Shown here: one piece after another, positions 16,557 through 24,922 of the stretch
Layout: the number at the start of each line of letters is the position of its first letter
Position numbering within the stretch: the first letter of the stretch is position 1
Assembly: GCF_003269295.1 (NCBI RefSeq)
Contig: NZ_QLTT01000002.1
Location: forward strand, 1,116,001-1,180,000
Direction of reading: 5' to 3'
Length of the DNA stretch: 64,000 nucleotides
Origin: Lentzea atacamensis
GTDB taxonomy: Bacteria > Actinomycetota > Actinomycetes > Mycobacteriales > Pseudonocardiaceae
The notes under the pieces: model-generated
Databases searched by the model: none
Seen by the model: the letters and a program-made list of their open reading frames with translations, nothing else
Told to the model about the DNA's origin: nothing
Position numbers and translations under genes: made by a program

Positions 16557-18100
16557 GCGGGCGGCTCCAGGTACTGCGCACTGCTCTCCGCCGCCTTCAG
16601 CACCGCCGCGACCCGGTGCTTGGGCAGATCGATCAGCCGCAGCTCCAGGTCCTCCTCGGTGACCCCGGCGTTGTCGACGATCTCCCTGGCCTGGTTCTTG
16701 GTCAGCAGCCCGGACGATCCGTTGATCAACGCCTCCCGCCACACGTTGCGCAACTTCCCGTGCGCCTTCATGAGAATCTCGCGCACCACCCGGTCGCCGA
16801 CCGACAACGTCCCGGCGAGCACCTGGTCGGCGACGACGATCGTCGTCTTGCTGTCCGGGTTGTTGCGCAGGAACTTGAGCGAGAACCGCGTCCGCACCAG
16901 CGACTGCAGCTCCTTCTGCCCGGCCTCCGAGGACACCGCCGGATGGTTGTTCGGCACCAGGCAGGCCAGGCGCGCCGGCGAGGAAGCCAGCAGCGTCCGC
17001 AACAGCCAAGGACCGGGATCCGCCGACAGGTCAACGGCCAACGAGGCCGCACCCTTGCCGACCGGCTCGGCCCACCCGGCCTGGCGCGGCTTCGGCGGCG
17101 GCGAGGACTCCGGCCGTGGCGCGAGTTCCGACAAGGCGGCGAGAGCTTCCTTGGACGGGCCAGAAGACTCCACGGACTGCGCGCCGTGCGTGTAGATTCT
17201 CGTGCCACCGGAGACCGCGCGGCGCCCGGTCGGCCGGCAGACGTACAAGTCGGCGGCGGATCCGATCGCCTGCGCACCGTCGAACCGGTGGAACGCGGGC
17301 AGGATCGCCTCGAACACGAGGCCGAGCTTCTGCAGTTCCTGCTGCACCTTCAAACCCAGCGCGGGCGTCCGGTCGGAGAACCCGTAGGCCAGCAGCAGCC
17401 GGCCGGCGGAGATGTCGGCCAGCGCCTCGATCGCCCGCCCGGCGAACAACCCCATGCCCTCCGGCGTGTAGGGCGGGTCGCTGAACACCAGGTCGAAGGA
17501 CTCCAGCACCGACGACGGCAGCCCGAAACGCATGTCGCAGTGCAACGTTCGCACGTCGAGCTTCCGTGCGGCCGCGCGAGAGTCGATGAACTCCAGCAGC
17601 CGCTCGTCCAGGTCCACGACCGTGATCGACACGTGCGGGTTGACCGCCGCGACGGCCAGCGACGTCAGGTCGTGGTCGCCGAGGCACAGCAAACGCTTGC
17701 CCGCGAGGTCGTAGGTGGAGTCCAGCCAGACCGCGCGGTTCAGCGCGGTCTCGGCGGTGGCCTGCACGTGGTCCAACGAGGACAGCGGCGGAGGGACGTC
17801 GGCGATGTCGACCAGGATCTGGCGCAACACGTCCGTGTGATCGCGGACACCGGGAACGCCGAACTCCGCGCGGTAGGAAGCGACGACACCGGGCGCGATG
17901 CGGTAACGATCCTCTGAAGATTCCGCGTCGTCGCCGAGTGCCTTGAGCAGGTCCTGGACCGTGCGGCGGGGGACCGCGGGCAGGCGCACGAGTTCGGCCA
18001 GCGGGTGCCAGTCCTCGCTGAGCAGGGACAACACCTCGCGGAGCTTGCGGGCGTGGATGCCGCGCTCCGTCACCAACTGGCGAACCTGGTCGATCGTCAC
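16553..18100 (-). CDS. Bis-aminopropyl-spermidine-synthase family protein (BpsA-like) with extended C-terminus
   Basis: The region of about residues 1-310 resembles BpsA/DUF43 enzymes, which transfer aminopropyl groups from decarboxylated SAM to make branched polyamines. Visible marks are an N-terminal winged-helix-like part, the nucleotide-binding loop CLGDHDLTSLA, VVDLDERLLEF and the active-site SDPPYTPEG. BpsA proteins of thermophiles are about 350 residues. Here a further 200 residues follow a low-complexity linker. A polyamine role is inferred from the family. The start is GTG at 18098-18100 with TATGGT 9 nt upstream and no clear ribosome-binding site. The gene converges on the c-di-GMP protein with overlapping stop codons. 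Confidence 0.75.
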   Translation of the reverse strand: MTIDQVRQLVTERGIHARKLREVLSLLSEDWHPLAELVRLPAVPRRTVQDLLKALGDDAESSEDRYRIAPGVVASYRAEFGVPGVRDHTDVLRQILVDIADVPPPLSSLDHVQATAETALNRAVWLDSTYDLAGKRLLCLGDHDLTSLAVAAVNPHVSITVVDLDERLLEFIDSRAAARKLDVRTLHCDMRFGLPSSVLESFDLVFSDPPYTPEGMGLFAGRAIEALADISAGRLLLAYGFSDRTPALGLKVQQELQKLGLVFEAILPAFHRFDGAQAIGSAADLYVCRPTGRRAVSGGTRIYTHGAQSVESSGPSKEALAALSELAPRPESSPPPKPRQAGWAEPVGKGAASLAVDLSADPGPWLLRTLLASSPARLACLVPNNHPAVSSEAGQKELQSLVRTRFSLKFLRNNPDSKTTIVVADQVLAGTLSVGDRVVREILMKAHGKLRNVWREALINGSSGLLTKNQAREIVDNAGVTEEDLELRLIDLPKHRVAAVLKAAESSAQYLEPPA

Positions 18101-18233
18101 AAGCGGTAAACCATACGGGCTGTCACATCATGGAACGCTGTGCCGGGGTACGCCGAACGAGTTAAGGTCACACTGATCTGCATCCAGGGCGGTCCGAATC
18201 GGGGAGACCGTCACGACCGGAGGGATCCGAAGG

Positions 18234-19316
18234 GTGATCGAGTTCCGGGCCGTCACCAAGCGGTTCGAGGACGGGACCATCGCTGTCGACGAGCTCGACC
18301 TCACGGTCGAGGCGGGCACCATCACGGTGTTCGTCGGTTCTTCCGGCTGCGGCAAGACGACCTCGTTGCGCATGGTCAACCGCATGATCGACCCCACCTC
18401 GGGCACGATCCTGGTGGACGGCAAGGACGTGCTGACCGTCGACCCGCCGACACTGCGGCGTGGCATCGGGTACGTGATCCAGCAGGCGGGGCTCTTCCCG
18501 CACCGGACCGTGCTGGACAACGTCGCGACGGTGCCGCTTCTGTCCGGTTGGGACAGACGAAAGGCCCGCACCCGTGCGGCGGAGCTGCTCGAGATCGTCG
18601 GGCTCGACGCCAACTTCGGCAAGCGCTACCCCGCCCAGCTCTCTGGCGGGCAGCAGCAGCGGGTCGGCGTCGCCCGTGCGCTCGCGGCGGACCCTCCGGT
18701 GCTGTTGATGGACGAGCCGTTCAGCGCGGTCGACCCGGTCGTGCGCGAGGACCTGCAGAACGAACTCCTTCGCCTGCAAGCGGAACTCGACAAGACGATC
18801 GTGTTCGTCACCCACGACATCGACGAGGCGCTCAAGCTCGGCGAGCGCGTCGCCGTGTTCCAGACGGGCGGGCACCTGGCGCAGTACGCGCGGCCGACGG
18901 AGCTGCTGGCCGCGCCCGCCAACGACTTCGTGGCCTCGTTCGTCGGCAGGGACCGCGGCTACCGCACGCTCACGTTCCTGCACGCCGACGTGCCCGTGCA
19001 CCCGATCGACACGGCCAAGCTCGGGCAGCGCATCAACGTCGCGGACTGGACCCTCGTCGTCGACGACGAGAACCGGCCCAAGGGCTGGCTGTCCGGTGTG
19101 GACGGTGAGATCGAGGTCAGCGAGAAGAACCTGATCTCCGGCGGCTCGCTGTACGACGGCAGCACGTTGCGCGGTGCGCTCGACGCGGCGCTCAGCTCGC
19201 CGTCGGCGCTCGGCGTGATGGTCGACGACAGCGGTGCCGTGATGGGTGTGGTGCGGGCCGACGACGTCATCAGGGCGCTCGCGAAGGCCCGCGCGGCGGG
19301 TGAGGTCCCGAAGTGA
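18234..19316 (+). CDS. opuCA: Glycine betaine/choline ABC importer, ATP-binding subunit
   Basis: This is the ATPase of an osmoprotectant importer. Walker A GSSGCGKTT, signature LSGGQQQRVGVARAL and Walker B VLLMDEPFSAVDP are intact. The C-terminal 80 residues contain a CBS-like segment ending GVMVDDSGAVMGVVRADDVI, as in OpuCA/ProV. This segment senses ionic strength in characterised members. The length of 360 residues is normal. The GTG start lies 10 nt after GGAGGG. The gene opens a four-gene operon and its stop overlaps the following start as GTGA. The exact solute (betaine, choline or carnitine) is not resolved. Confidence 0.93.
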   Translation: MIEFRAVTKRFEDGTIAVDELDLTVEAGTITVFVGSSGCGKTTSLRMVNRMIDPTSGTILVDGKDVLTVDPPTLRRGIGYVIQQAGLFPHRTVLDNVATVPLLSGWDRRKARTRAAELLEIVGLDANFGKRYPAQLSGGQQQRVGVARALAADPPVLLMDEPFSAVDPVVREDLQNELLRLQAELDKTIVFVTHDIDEALKLGERVAVFQTGGHLAQYARPTELLAAPANDFVASFVGRDRGYRTLTFLHADVPVHPIDTAKLGQRINVADWTLVVDDENRPKGWLSGVDGEIEVSEKNLISGGSLYDGSTLRGALDAALSSPSALGVMVDDSGAVMGVVRADDVIRALAKARAAGEVPK

Positions 19317-19951
19317 CCTGGATTTTCGAGAACTGGGAAAGGTTCTGGGAAGTCACCGAGGTGCACCTCCGGCTCTCGTTCGTGCCGGTGCTGATCGGGT
19401 TCGTGCTGTCCATCCCGCTGGGGTGGCTCGCGAGCCGGTCGCAGACGGCCCGCGCGATCCTCTTCCCGCTGGCCAACATCCTGTTCACGATCCCGTCCAT
19501 CGCGCTGATCGTGATCACTCCGGTGCTGCTCGGCGTGAAGATCCTCGACGAGATCAACGTCATCGTGCCGCTGGTGATCTACACGATCGCGCTGATGGTG
19601 CGCTCGGTCGCGGACGCGCTCTCGTCCGTGCCCGGTCACGTCACCGCCGCCGCGAACGCGATGGGGTTCCGGCCGCTGCGCCGGTTCCTCACCGTCGACT
19701 TCCCGCTGGCGCTGCCGGTCACGATCGCGGGCCTGCGCGTCGCGACGGTGTCGAACATCAGCATGGTGAGCGTCGGCGCGCTCGTCGGCCTCGGCGGCTA
19801 CGGCCAGCTCTTCACCGAGGGCTACCAGACCGACCACACCGAGAAGGTCCTCGCGGGTCTGATCGGCACTGTCGTGCTGGCGGTGCTCGCGGACGGTCTG
19901 CTGTTGCTGCTCGGACGGGTGCTCACGCCGTGGGCACGGGCGGGGAGGTGA
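19313..19951 (+). CDS. opuCB: Glycine betaine/choline ABC importer, permease 1
   Basis: This 212-residue inner-membrane permease belongs to the BPD_transp_1 family. It has about six hydrophobic segments and the ATPase-contact EAA-type loop around AAANAMGFRPLRRFLTVDFPLALPVTIAGL. ASRSQTARAILFPLANILFTIPSIALI near the N-terminus is typical of OpuCB/OpuCD. The GTG start overlaps the ATPase stop codon. Four bases separate it from the next permease, so the two are co-translated and probably form a heterodimeric channel. Confidence 0.92.
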   Translation: MTWIFENWERFWEVTEVHLRLSFVPVLIGFVLSIPLGWLASRSQTARAILFPLANILFTIPSIALIVITPVLLGVKILDEINVIVPLVIYTIALMVRSVADALSSVPGHVTAAANAMGFRPLRRFLTVDFPLALPVTIAGLRVATVSNISMVSVGALVGLGGYGQLFTEGYQTDHTEKVLAGLIGTVVLAVLADGLLLLLGRVLTPWARAGR

Positions 19952-19955
19952 CCTG

Positions 19956-20618
19956 ATGGGCTGGCTCTTCGACCCCGCGCACTGGTCCGGCACGACCGGG
20001 ATTCCGGTGCGGTTGCTGGAACACCTGCTCTACACGTTCGTCACCCTGCTGATCGCCGCGGCGATCGCGATCCCGCTCGGCGCGTTCGTCGGCCACACCG
20101 GCAGGGGCGGGTTCGTCGTCGTCGGACTCTCCAACGCCCTGAGGGCCCTGCCGACCACGGCGGTGCTGATCCTCGTGGTGCTGTGGGCGGGCCTCGGCGA
20201 CTTCCCGGTGTACGTCGCCCTGGTTCTGCTGGCGATCCCGCCGATCATGGCGGGCACCTACGCCGGCATCCGCGCGGTCGACCCGGTGACGGTAGACGCG
20301 GCACGGGGTGTCGGCATGCGCGAGTCGGGTGTGCTGCTGAGGGTGGAGATCCCGAACGCGCTTCCGTTGATCTACGGCGGTTTCCGCGGCGCCGCGCTGC
20401 AGGTGGTCGCGACCGCCACCATCGCCGCCTACACCGGCGCCGGTGGTCTCGGCAGGCTCGTCTTCGACGGCCTCGCCCTGCAGGAGTTCGGACAGATGCT
20501 CGCCGGCGCGGTGCTCGTGGCACTGCTAGCCGTTCTCGTCGACCTGGGGTTCGCCGGCCTGCAACGGCTGACGGTCTCGCCAGGGCTGCGTCCAGTGGGA
20601 ACCGGAGGAAAGAGATGA
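19956..20618 (+). CDS. opuCD: Glycine betaine/choline ABC importer, permease 2
   Basis: This second BPD_transp_1 permease has 220 residues, six predicted membrane segments, NALRALPTTAVLILVVLW and the EAA-like loop in AARGVGMRESGVLLRVEIPNALPLIYGGFR. It partners the preceding permease. Its stop codon overlaps the start of the binding-protein gene as ATGA, and the GGAGGAAAGAG binding site of that gene lies inside this coding sequence, indicating strong coupling. Confidence 0.92.
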   Translation: MGWLFDPAHWSGTTGIPVRLLEHLLYTFVTLLIAAAIAIPLGAFVGHTGRGGFVVVGLSNALRALPTTAVLILVVLWAGLGDFPVYVALVLLAIPPIMAGTYAGIRAVDPVTVDAARGVGMRESGVLLRVEIPNALPLIYGGFRGAALQVVATATIAAYTGAGGLGRLVFDGLALQEFGQMLAGAVLVALLAVLVDLGFAGLQRLTVSPGLRPVGTGGKR

Positions 20619-21514
20619 AGCGCATCGCCACGGCCGTTGCCGCGGTCATGGTTTTGTCGGCGTGCGGTGGTGACCCGCTGTCGAACGGCGGCGGCAACAA
20701 CCCGGCCCCGACGGACACCATCGTCGTGGGCTCCGCGAACTTCCCGGAGTCGCGCCTGCTCGCCGAGATCTACGCGGAAGCGTTGGCGGGCAAGGGGATC
20801 AAGGTCTCCAAGAAGATGAACATCGGCAACCGCGAGCTGTACTTCAAGGGCGTGCAGGACGGCTCGATCGACCTGATCCCCGAGTACTCGGGCGTGCTTC
20901 TCAAGCACGTCAACAAGGAAGCACCCGAGGTCGGCTCCGACGAGGTCTACGCGGCGCTCAAGAAGGCGCTGCCGCAGGGCCTCATCGTGCTCGAGAAGTC
21001 CTCGGCCGAGGACAAGGACGCGGTCGTCGTCACCAAGCAGGTGGCCGCCCAGTACAGCCTCAAGACGATCGACGACCTCGTGCCGTACTGCAAGGAGCTC
21101 GTCTTCGGCGGCCCGCCGGAGTTCCAGAACCGCCCCGACGGCCTGCCCGGTCTGAAGGCCAAGTACAACTGCGAGTTCAAGGAGTTCAAGGCGCTCGACG
21201 TCGGCGGCCCGCTGACCGTCGCGGGTCTGAAGGACAACACCGTCCAGGCAGCCGACCTCTTCACGACGGACTACGCCATCAAGGCCAACGAGTTCGTGGT
21301 GCTGGAAGACCCGAAGAACGTGTTCGCCGCGCAGAACGTGCTGCCGCTCATCAACGAGAAGAAGGCGTCGCAGCAGGTTCGCGACACCCTCAACGCCATC
21401 TCGAAGAAGCTCGACACGAAGACCTTGCTGGAGCTGAACCAGAAGCTCGCGGCGCCGGAGAAGCCGGAGCCCGACAAGGTCGCCAAGGAATGGCTCGCCT
21501 CGTCGGGCATCTGA
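20615..21514 (+). CDS. opuCC: Glycine betaine/choline-binding lipoprotein
   Basis: This extracytoplasmic solute-binding lipoprotein is 299 residues long. The signal peptide ends in the lipobox LSAC with Cys17, after which the mature protein continues with a Gly/Asn-rich tether. VVGSANFPESRLLAEIYAEALAGKG and IDLIPEYSGVLL are characteristic of OpuAC/QAT-type binding proteins. The ATG overlaps the permease stop and has an excellent GGAGGAAAGAG site. A longer frame starting within the permease gene is a shadow. Transcription ends at the hairpin 10 bp downstream. Confidence 0.94.
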   Translation: MKRIATAVAAVMVLSACGGDPLSNGGGNNPAPTDTIVVGSANFPESRLLAEIYAEALAGKGIKVSKKMNIGNRELYFKGVQDGSIDLIPEYSGVLLKHVNKEAPEVGSDEVYAALKKALPQGLIVLEKSSAEDKDAVVVTKQVAAQYSLKTIDDLVPYCKELVFGGPPEFQNRPDGLPGLKAKYNCEFKEFKALDVGGPLTVAGLKDNTVQAADLFTTDYAIKANEFVVLEDPKNVFAAQNVLPLINEKKASQQVRDTLNAISKKLDTKTLLELNQKLAAPEKPEPDKVAKEWLASSGI

Positions 21515-21523
21515 CCACGTGCT

Positions 21524-21566
21524 GATCGCTGACCTGCGGCCGTCTCAGGGCTGCAGGTCAGCGATC
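21524..21566. terminator. Terminator hairpin overlapping the end of the convergent acetyltransferase gene
   Basis: GATCGCTGACCTGC pairs perfectly with GCAGGTCAGCGATC over 14 bp and is followed by TTCTTCT on the plus strand. The right arm also encodes the last residues (IADLQP region) and lies across the stop of the minus-strand gene, so one sequence does both jobs. Confidence 0.8.
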
Positions 21567-22501
21567 TTCTTCTGCACGGCCATGTACGTGTAGAGGTCGG
21601 TGTAGCCGAGCGAGTGGTTCACGCGGAGCATGTGTTCGTTCTCGCTGCTGGTGCGCGTGTAGATGGTTTCGACGCCGTCCAGTTCGTGCAGCATGTGCGA
21701 CTTGATCAGCCGGCCGAGTCCTTTGCCGCGGTGGGCCGGCAGCACGACCGTGTGCTGTTGCTCGGCGATGTCGGGCTTGACGGAGTTCCGTTCCACCACG
21801 GTGACTCCGGCGAGTTCGCCCTTGTGCAGCAGGAGCACGACCCAGCGGTCCGAGAGCGCCTCGGCCTCTTCTTCCCGGATGCTTTCGACCGTGTTGTGCG
21901 CGTGGTCGAGCGCCGTCTCGCCGAACGGTGCGTCGGCGAGCGAGTTGAGCCCTTCGACGTACGCCCCGACGAACTCCTCCGGCGCCGCGCCCTTCCACGT
22001 CACCAGCTCGTACCCGTCCGGTAGTTCGCCCACCTCCGGCAGTTCGGTGAGCCGCAGCCGCTGTCTCGTCATGGACGTGACCGTCCGGAACCCCCGAGCG
22101 GCGGCGAAGTGCTCGCCCGGATCGCCCTCGCCGACGCTCCACGACTCGATGACGGTCTGCCCGTTCAGCAACGACTGTGCGGCGTGGAGCAGTGCGGTGC
22201 CGATGCCACGGCGGCGGTACCGCGGCAGCACCACGACGGTGACGAGCGCGAGGTGCGCGTTCGCCTCGGCCTTGGAGATCTCGGCCTGCGCGTAGCCGAC
22301 GATCTTCCCGTTCTCCCGTGCGACGACGAACCGCGCGGGCTCGAAACCGAGGTCGTTGCGGGACTCCCACATGGCGATGTAGGCCTCGACGGGCGCCGGG
22401 TCGCGGTTCGGTTCGTCCTCCGCCGCCCATGCCGACGCGACCTCGTAGAGCCCGTGCCGGTCTTCCGGGGATGCGGACGCGAAGTCCAGTTCCTCGATCA
22501 C
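21545..22501 (-). CDS. Double-domain GNAT acetyltransferase
   Basis: The 318-residue product has two GNAT folds. The first carries VTVVVLPRYRRRGIGTALLHA, the canonical acetyl-CoA loop. The second carries VVLPAHRGKGLGRLIKSHML and ends VNHSLGYTDLYTYMAVQKKI. The two-domain arrangement resembles actinobacterial mycothiol-synthase-like acetyltransferases, but the substrate is unknown. The GTG at 22499-22501 follows GCGGAGGTG and overlaps, as GTGA, the stop of a short upstream remnant of the same family. The longer frame running upstream is not the real start. Confidence 0.85.
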   Translation of the reverse strand: MIEELDFASASPEDRHGLYEVASAWAAEDEPNRDPAPVEAYIAMWESRNDLGFEPARFVVARENGKIVGYAQAEISKAEANAHLALVTVVVLPRYRRRGIGTALLHAAQSLLNGQTVIESWSVGEGDPGEHFAAARGFRTVTSMTRQRLRLTELPEVGELPDGYELVTWKGAAPEEFVGAYVEGLNSLADAPFGETALDHAHNTVESIREEEAEALSDRWVVLLLHKGELAGVTVVERNSVKPDIAEQQHTVVLPAHRGKGLGRLIKSHMLHELDGVETIYTRTSSENEHMLRVNHSLGYTDLYTYMAVQKKIADLQP

Positions 22502-22704
22502 GCCCGCACCTCCGCGGTCGGCGCGCTCACGGCGATCATGACGCTGACCGTCTCGTAGCCGATCGAGTGGTCGACCCGCGCCGGCACCACGGAGGTGTCC
22601 CGTTGGAAGGCCTTGCGCGGACTGCCGGACACGACCTCGTGGAACGCAAGGAGTCCGGCCTCGGACGCGTGTGCTGGATCGAACCTCTCGACTGTTACCC
22701 CCAT
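22498..22704 (-). pseudogene. Internally deleted GNAT paralogue remnant (68 codons)
   Basis: The frame from ATG 22704 encodes MGVTVERFDPAHASEAGLL, which looks like the N-terminus of a GNAT protein. After about 30 residues it moves directly into VDHSIGYETVSVMIAVSA, closely parallel to the C-terminal VNHSLGYTDLYTYMAVQKK of the next gene. The acetyl-CoA-binding core is absent. This is best explained as a tandem duplicate that lost about 250 codons in frame. Its stop overlaps the start of the intact copy, so it may now act only as a leader for translational coupling. A short functional peptide cannot be excluded. Confidence 0.55.
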
Positions 22705-22709
22705 GCACG

Positions 22710-23555
22710 CTATGCAACCAGGCCGTGGCGCTCCGCCCAAGCCGCGATCCCCGCCACGATCTCCTCCGGCCGGTCCTCCTGCGCGTGATGCCCGGCCTCA
22801 CCAGCGGCGACGACCTCGAGCGCTGCGATGTTCGCTTCGCACCACGTGCGCAACTGCGGCCCGATGAGCAACGTCGGCGCGTTTTCGAAGGTCAGCAGAA
22901 GCTTCGGCACCTCGGAAACAGCAAGCCACGCGTCGTAGGCCTCGATGCGCCCGATCAGCTCGGCCGGCGCGCCGTCGAACGGCATCTGCCGCGCCCACGC
23001 GAGCACGGGCCGCCTGCTCGCCGCGTCGGGGAACGGTGCCAGGTGAGCCGCCAGGTCCGGCTCCGCCACCGGTGTCAGCACACCACCGGTGTACGCCTGC
23101 CGCACGAACCCGTCACCCTCCAGAACCAGCGACTCACCCAGCCCCGGCGTGCGGAACTTGCGCACCCGTTCCTGTGCGGGCAGAGGCAGTTCCGAGCCGT
23201 TCATGGGCTTCACGATCGTCTCGAAGAACGCGATGCCCGCGACACGCGACGGATTCCGGGCCGCCCAGTCGAACGCCAGCGCACCACCCCAGTCGTGGCC
23301 GACGAGCACCACGCGGTCCAGGCCGAGGGCGTCGAACCACGCGTCGAGATAGCGGGCGTGATCGGCGAACGAGTACGAGATGTCCGGCTTGCCGGAGCGG
23401 CCCATGCCGATCAGGTCGGGAGCCAGGCCGCCCAGCTCCGGCAGCACGTTGCGCCAGCTGAACGACGAGCCGGGGTTGCCGTGCAGGAACACGAACGGCG
23501 CTGAGCCGGACTGCTCGTAGTGCATGGTCGAGTCGAGAACAGGGACCACGGGCAT
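22710..23555 (-). CDS. Haloalkane dehalogenase family alpha/beta hydrolase
   Basis: This enzyme hydrolyses carbon-halogen bonds. Signature residues are all present: halide-binding Asn27 in LHGNPGS, nucleophile Asp88 and halide-binding Trp89 in VGHDWGG, a glutamate near 112 (FFETIVKP) in the position used by subfamily II enzymes, and the catalytic histidine near 256 in GHHAQED. The 281-residue length is typical. The cytoplasmic product has no signal peptide. It follows the MarR gene by 12 bp and is almost certainly co-transcribed with it, which suggests induction by its substrate. The true substrate range is unknown. Confidence 0.88.
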   Translation of the reverse strand: MPVVPVLDSTMHYEQSGSAPFVFLHGNPGSSFSWRNVLPELGGLAPDLIGMGRSGKPDISYSFADHARYLDAWFDALGLDRVVLVGHDWGGALAFDWAARNPSRVAGIAFFETIVKPMNGSELPLPAQERVRKFRTPGLGESLVLEGDGFVRQAYTGGVLTPVAEPDLAAHLAPFPDAASRRPVLAWARQMPFDGAPAELIGRIEAYDAWLAVSEVPKLLLTFENAPTLLIGPQLRTWCEANIAALEVVAAGEAGHHAQEDRPEEIVAGIAAWAERHGLVA

Positions 23556-23567
23556 GACAGGAAGTCC

Positions 23568-23990
23568 TTAGTCGAGAGGGACGGCGAGCAGCTCGGTCAG
23601 CTCGCGGGAGAAGGCGCCGGTGCGCTCACCGAGGGGCGCGAGCAGGCGGTCCAGCAACGAACTGACCAGGGCCACGGCGGGCTCGACCGTCGAGCGTCCG
23701 CGCTCGGTCAGCTCCAGCCGCACGGTCCGGGTGTCCACGGTGTCGCGGGTGCGCGAGATCAACTCCGATGCTTCGAGCGCGCGCGCCAGCTTCGAGACGT
23801 ACAGAGGTTCAAGGCCGGTGTGGTCGGCCAGTTCGCGTTGCGACGGCCGGTCCAGGGCCAGCAACGACGCCAGCACGACGTACTGCGCGTGCGTCAGCCC
23901 GAGGGGATCCAACGCGCGGTCAACGGCCGTCCGCCACTTCATCGCCAACCGCCACACGAGGTGCCCAGGCGTCGGTTCTGCACTGCTCAT
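23568..23990 (-). CDS. MarR family transcriptional regulator
   Basis: This 140-residue winged-helix repressor has the recognition region PSQRELADHTGLEPLYVSKLARALEASELISRTRDTVDTRTVRLELTERG, giving helix and wing in the usual order. The ATG at 23988-23990 has TACTGT exactly 7 nt upstream and no ribosome-binding site, indicating a leaderless transcript. A GTACAT-N7-ATGTAC inverted repeat overlaps this -10, so self-repression is likely. The next gene in the operon is the haloalkane dehalogenase, whose expression it probably controls in response to a small ligand. Confidence 0.92.
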   Translation of the reverse strand: MSSAEPTPGHLVWRLAMKWRTAVDRALDPLGLTHAQYVVLASLLALDRPSQRELADHTGLEPLYVSKLARALEASELISRTRDTVDTRTVRLELTERGRSTVEPAVALVSSLLDRLLAPLGERTGAFSRELTELLAVPLD

Positions 23991-23997
23991 GACAGAT

Positions 23998-24027
23998 ACA
24001 GTACATGACTACTATGTACATGGCTAC
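23998..24027. promoter_or_regulatory. MarR operon promoter and operator
   Basis: The minus-strand -10 TACTGT (23998-24003) overlaps an inverted repeat GTACAT (24001-24006) and ATGTAC (24014-24019). The same stretch also contains a 15-bp-period direct repeat, TACATGACTACTATG followed by TACATGGCTACTAAG. The tail reaches the stop codon of the next gene upstream (IclR). Confidence 0.6.
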
Positions 24028-24809
24028 TAAGTGGCGGCGTGACCGCCGATGCGTGCCGTGAGCTCCTCGGCGGCCTTGCGGACCTCCTTGGCGAGCTCTG
24101 GCCACGCCTGCCCGCACGGTGTGTCGCAGACGTGCCGGAACGTCAGCGTGATGGCCGCGATCGGCCGCTCGCCGTGGTCGAACACCGGCGCGGCCACGGA
24201 CGCGAACCCAACCGTCACGAACCCGTCCTCGACCGCCCAGCCCTGCCGGCGCTCCGCGGTCAGCAGCCGGCGCAGCGCCGGCAGGTTGTGCGGTCCGCGC
24301 CCGGTCCGGTCGACGAACGACGCGACCGACGGGAACAGCGCCCTGACCTGTGCCGGGGGCACGTGCGCCAGCATCGCGCGGCCGGAAGCGGTCAGATGCG
24401 CCGGCAGGCGCACGCCGACGTCGGACACGATCGTCTGCGGCTGCCGCGGCTGCTCGCGCACCAGGTACAGCGCTTCTGCGCCGTGCAGCACACCCAGATG
24501 AGCGACCTTCTCCATCCGATCGGCGAGCTTGCGCAGCAGTGGGCGGGCCAGCCGTTCCAGCGGATCGTGGCGCAGGTAGGCGGACCCGAGCTCGAACGAC
24601 GCGACGCCCAGGCCGTACCGCTTCTCCTCCGGGAAGTGCGTCGCGAAGCCGGCCTCGGTCAGCTCCGACAGCAGGTGATAGGTCGTTGACCTGGGCAGAT
24701 TCAGCTCGCGCGCCACCGACGCCGCGGAGACTGGACCTGGTCTGCCCGCCAGCAGCCGAAGGACCGCGAGCCCTCGCCGCAGCGCGGGAACGTCACTGCT
24801 GCTGCCCAC
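24027..24809 (-). CDS. IclR family transcriptional regulator
   Basis: The N-terminal winged helix (ALRRGLAVLRLLAGRPGPVSAASVARELNLPRSTTYHLLSELTEAG) precedes the IclR effector domain (RLPAHLTASGRAMLAH; FVTVGFASVAAPVFDHGERPIAAITLTF). The length is 260 residues. GTG at 24807-24809 is chosen because it gives the normal short N-terminus before the helix-turn-helix; an upstream GTG at 24863 adds residues unlike the family. IclR-type regulators (HutR) control histidine-utilisation genes in corynebacteria, and a hut operon lies 1.7 kb away, so it may regulate that operon. That link is inference. Confidence 0.88.
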   Translation of the reverse strand: MGSSSDVPALRRGLAVLRLLAGRPGPVSAASVARELNLPRSTTYHLLSELTEAGFATHFPEEKRYGLGVASFELGSAYLRHDPLERLARPLLRKLADRMEKVAHLGVLHGAEALYLVREQPRQPQTIVSDVGVRLPAHLTASGRAMLAHVPPAQVRALFPSVASFVDRTGRGPHNLPALRRLLTAERRQGWAVEDGFVTVGFASVAAPVFDHGERPIAAITLTFRHVCDTPCGQAWPELAKEVRKAAEELTARIGGHAAT

Positions 24810-24922
24810 AACAGTGATTTTCCCACGTGATCCAGCCCACGCCGTTCGTCCATCAGTGCACACTCAACAGAACAGGCCGCACGTGCGTTGGAGTGGTGTG
24901 ACGGTTTTGAAGGGGGTCGGGA

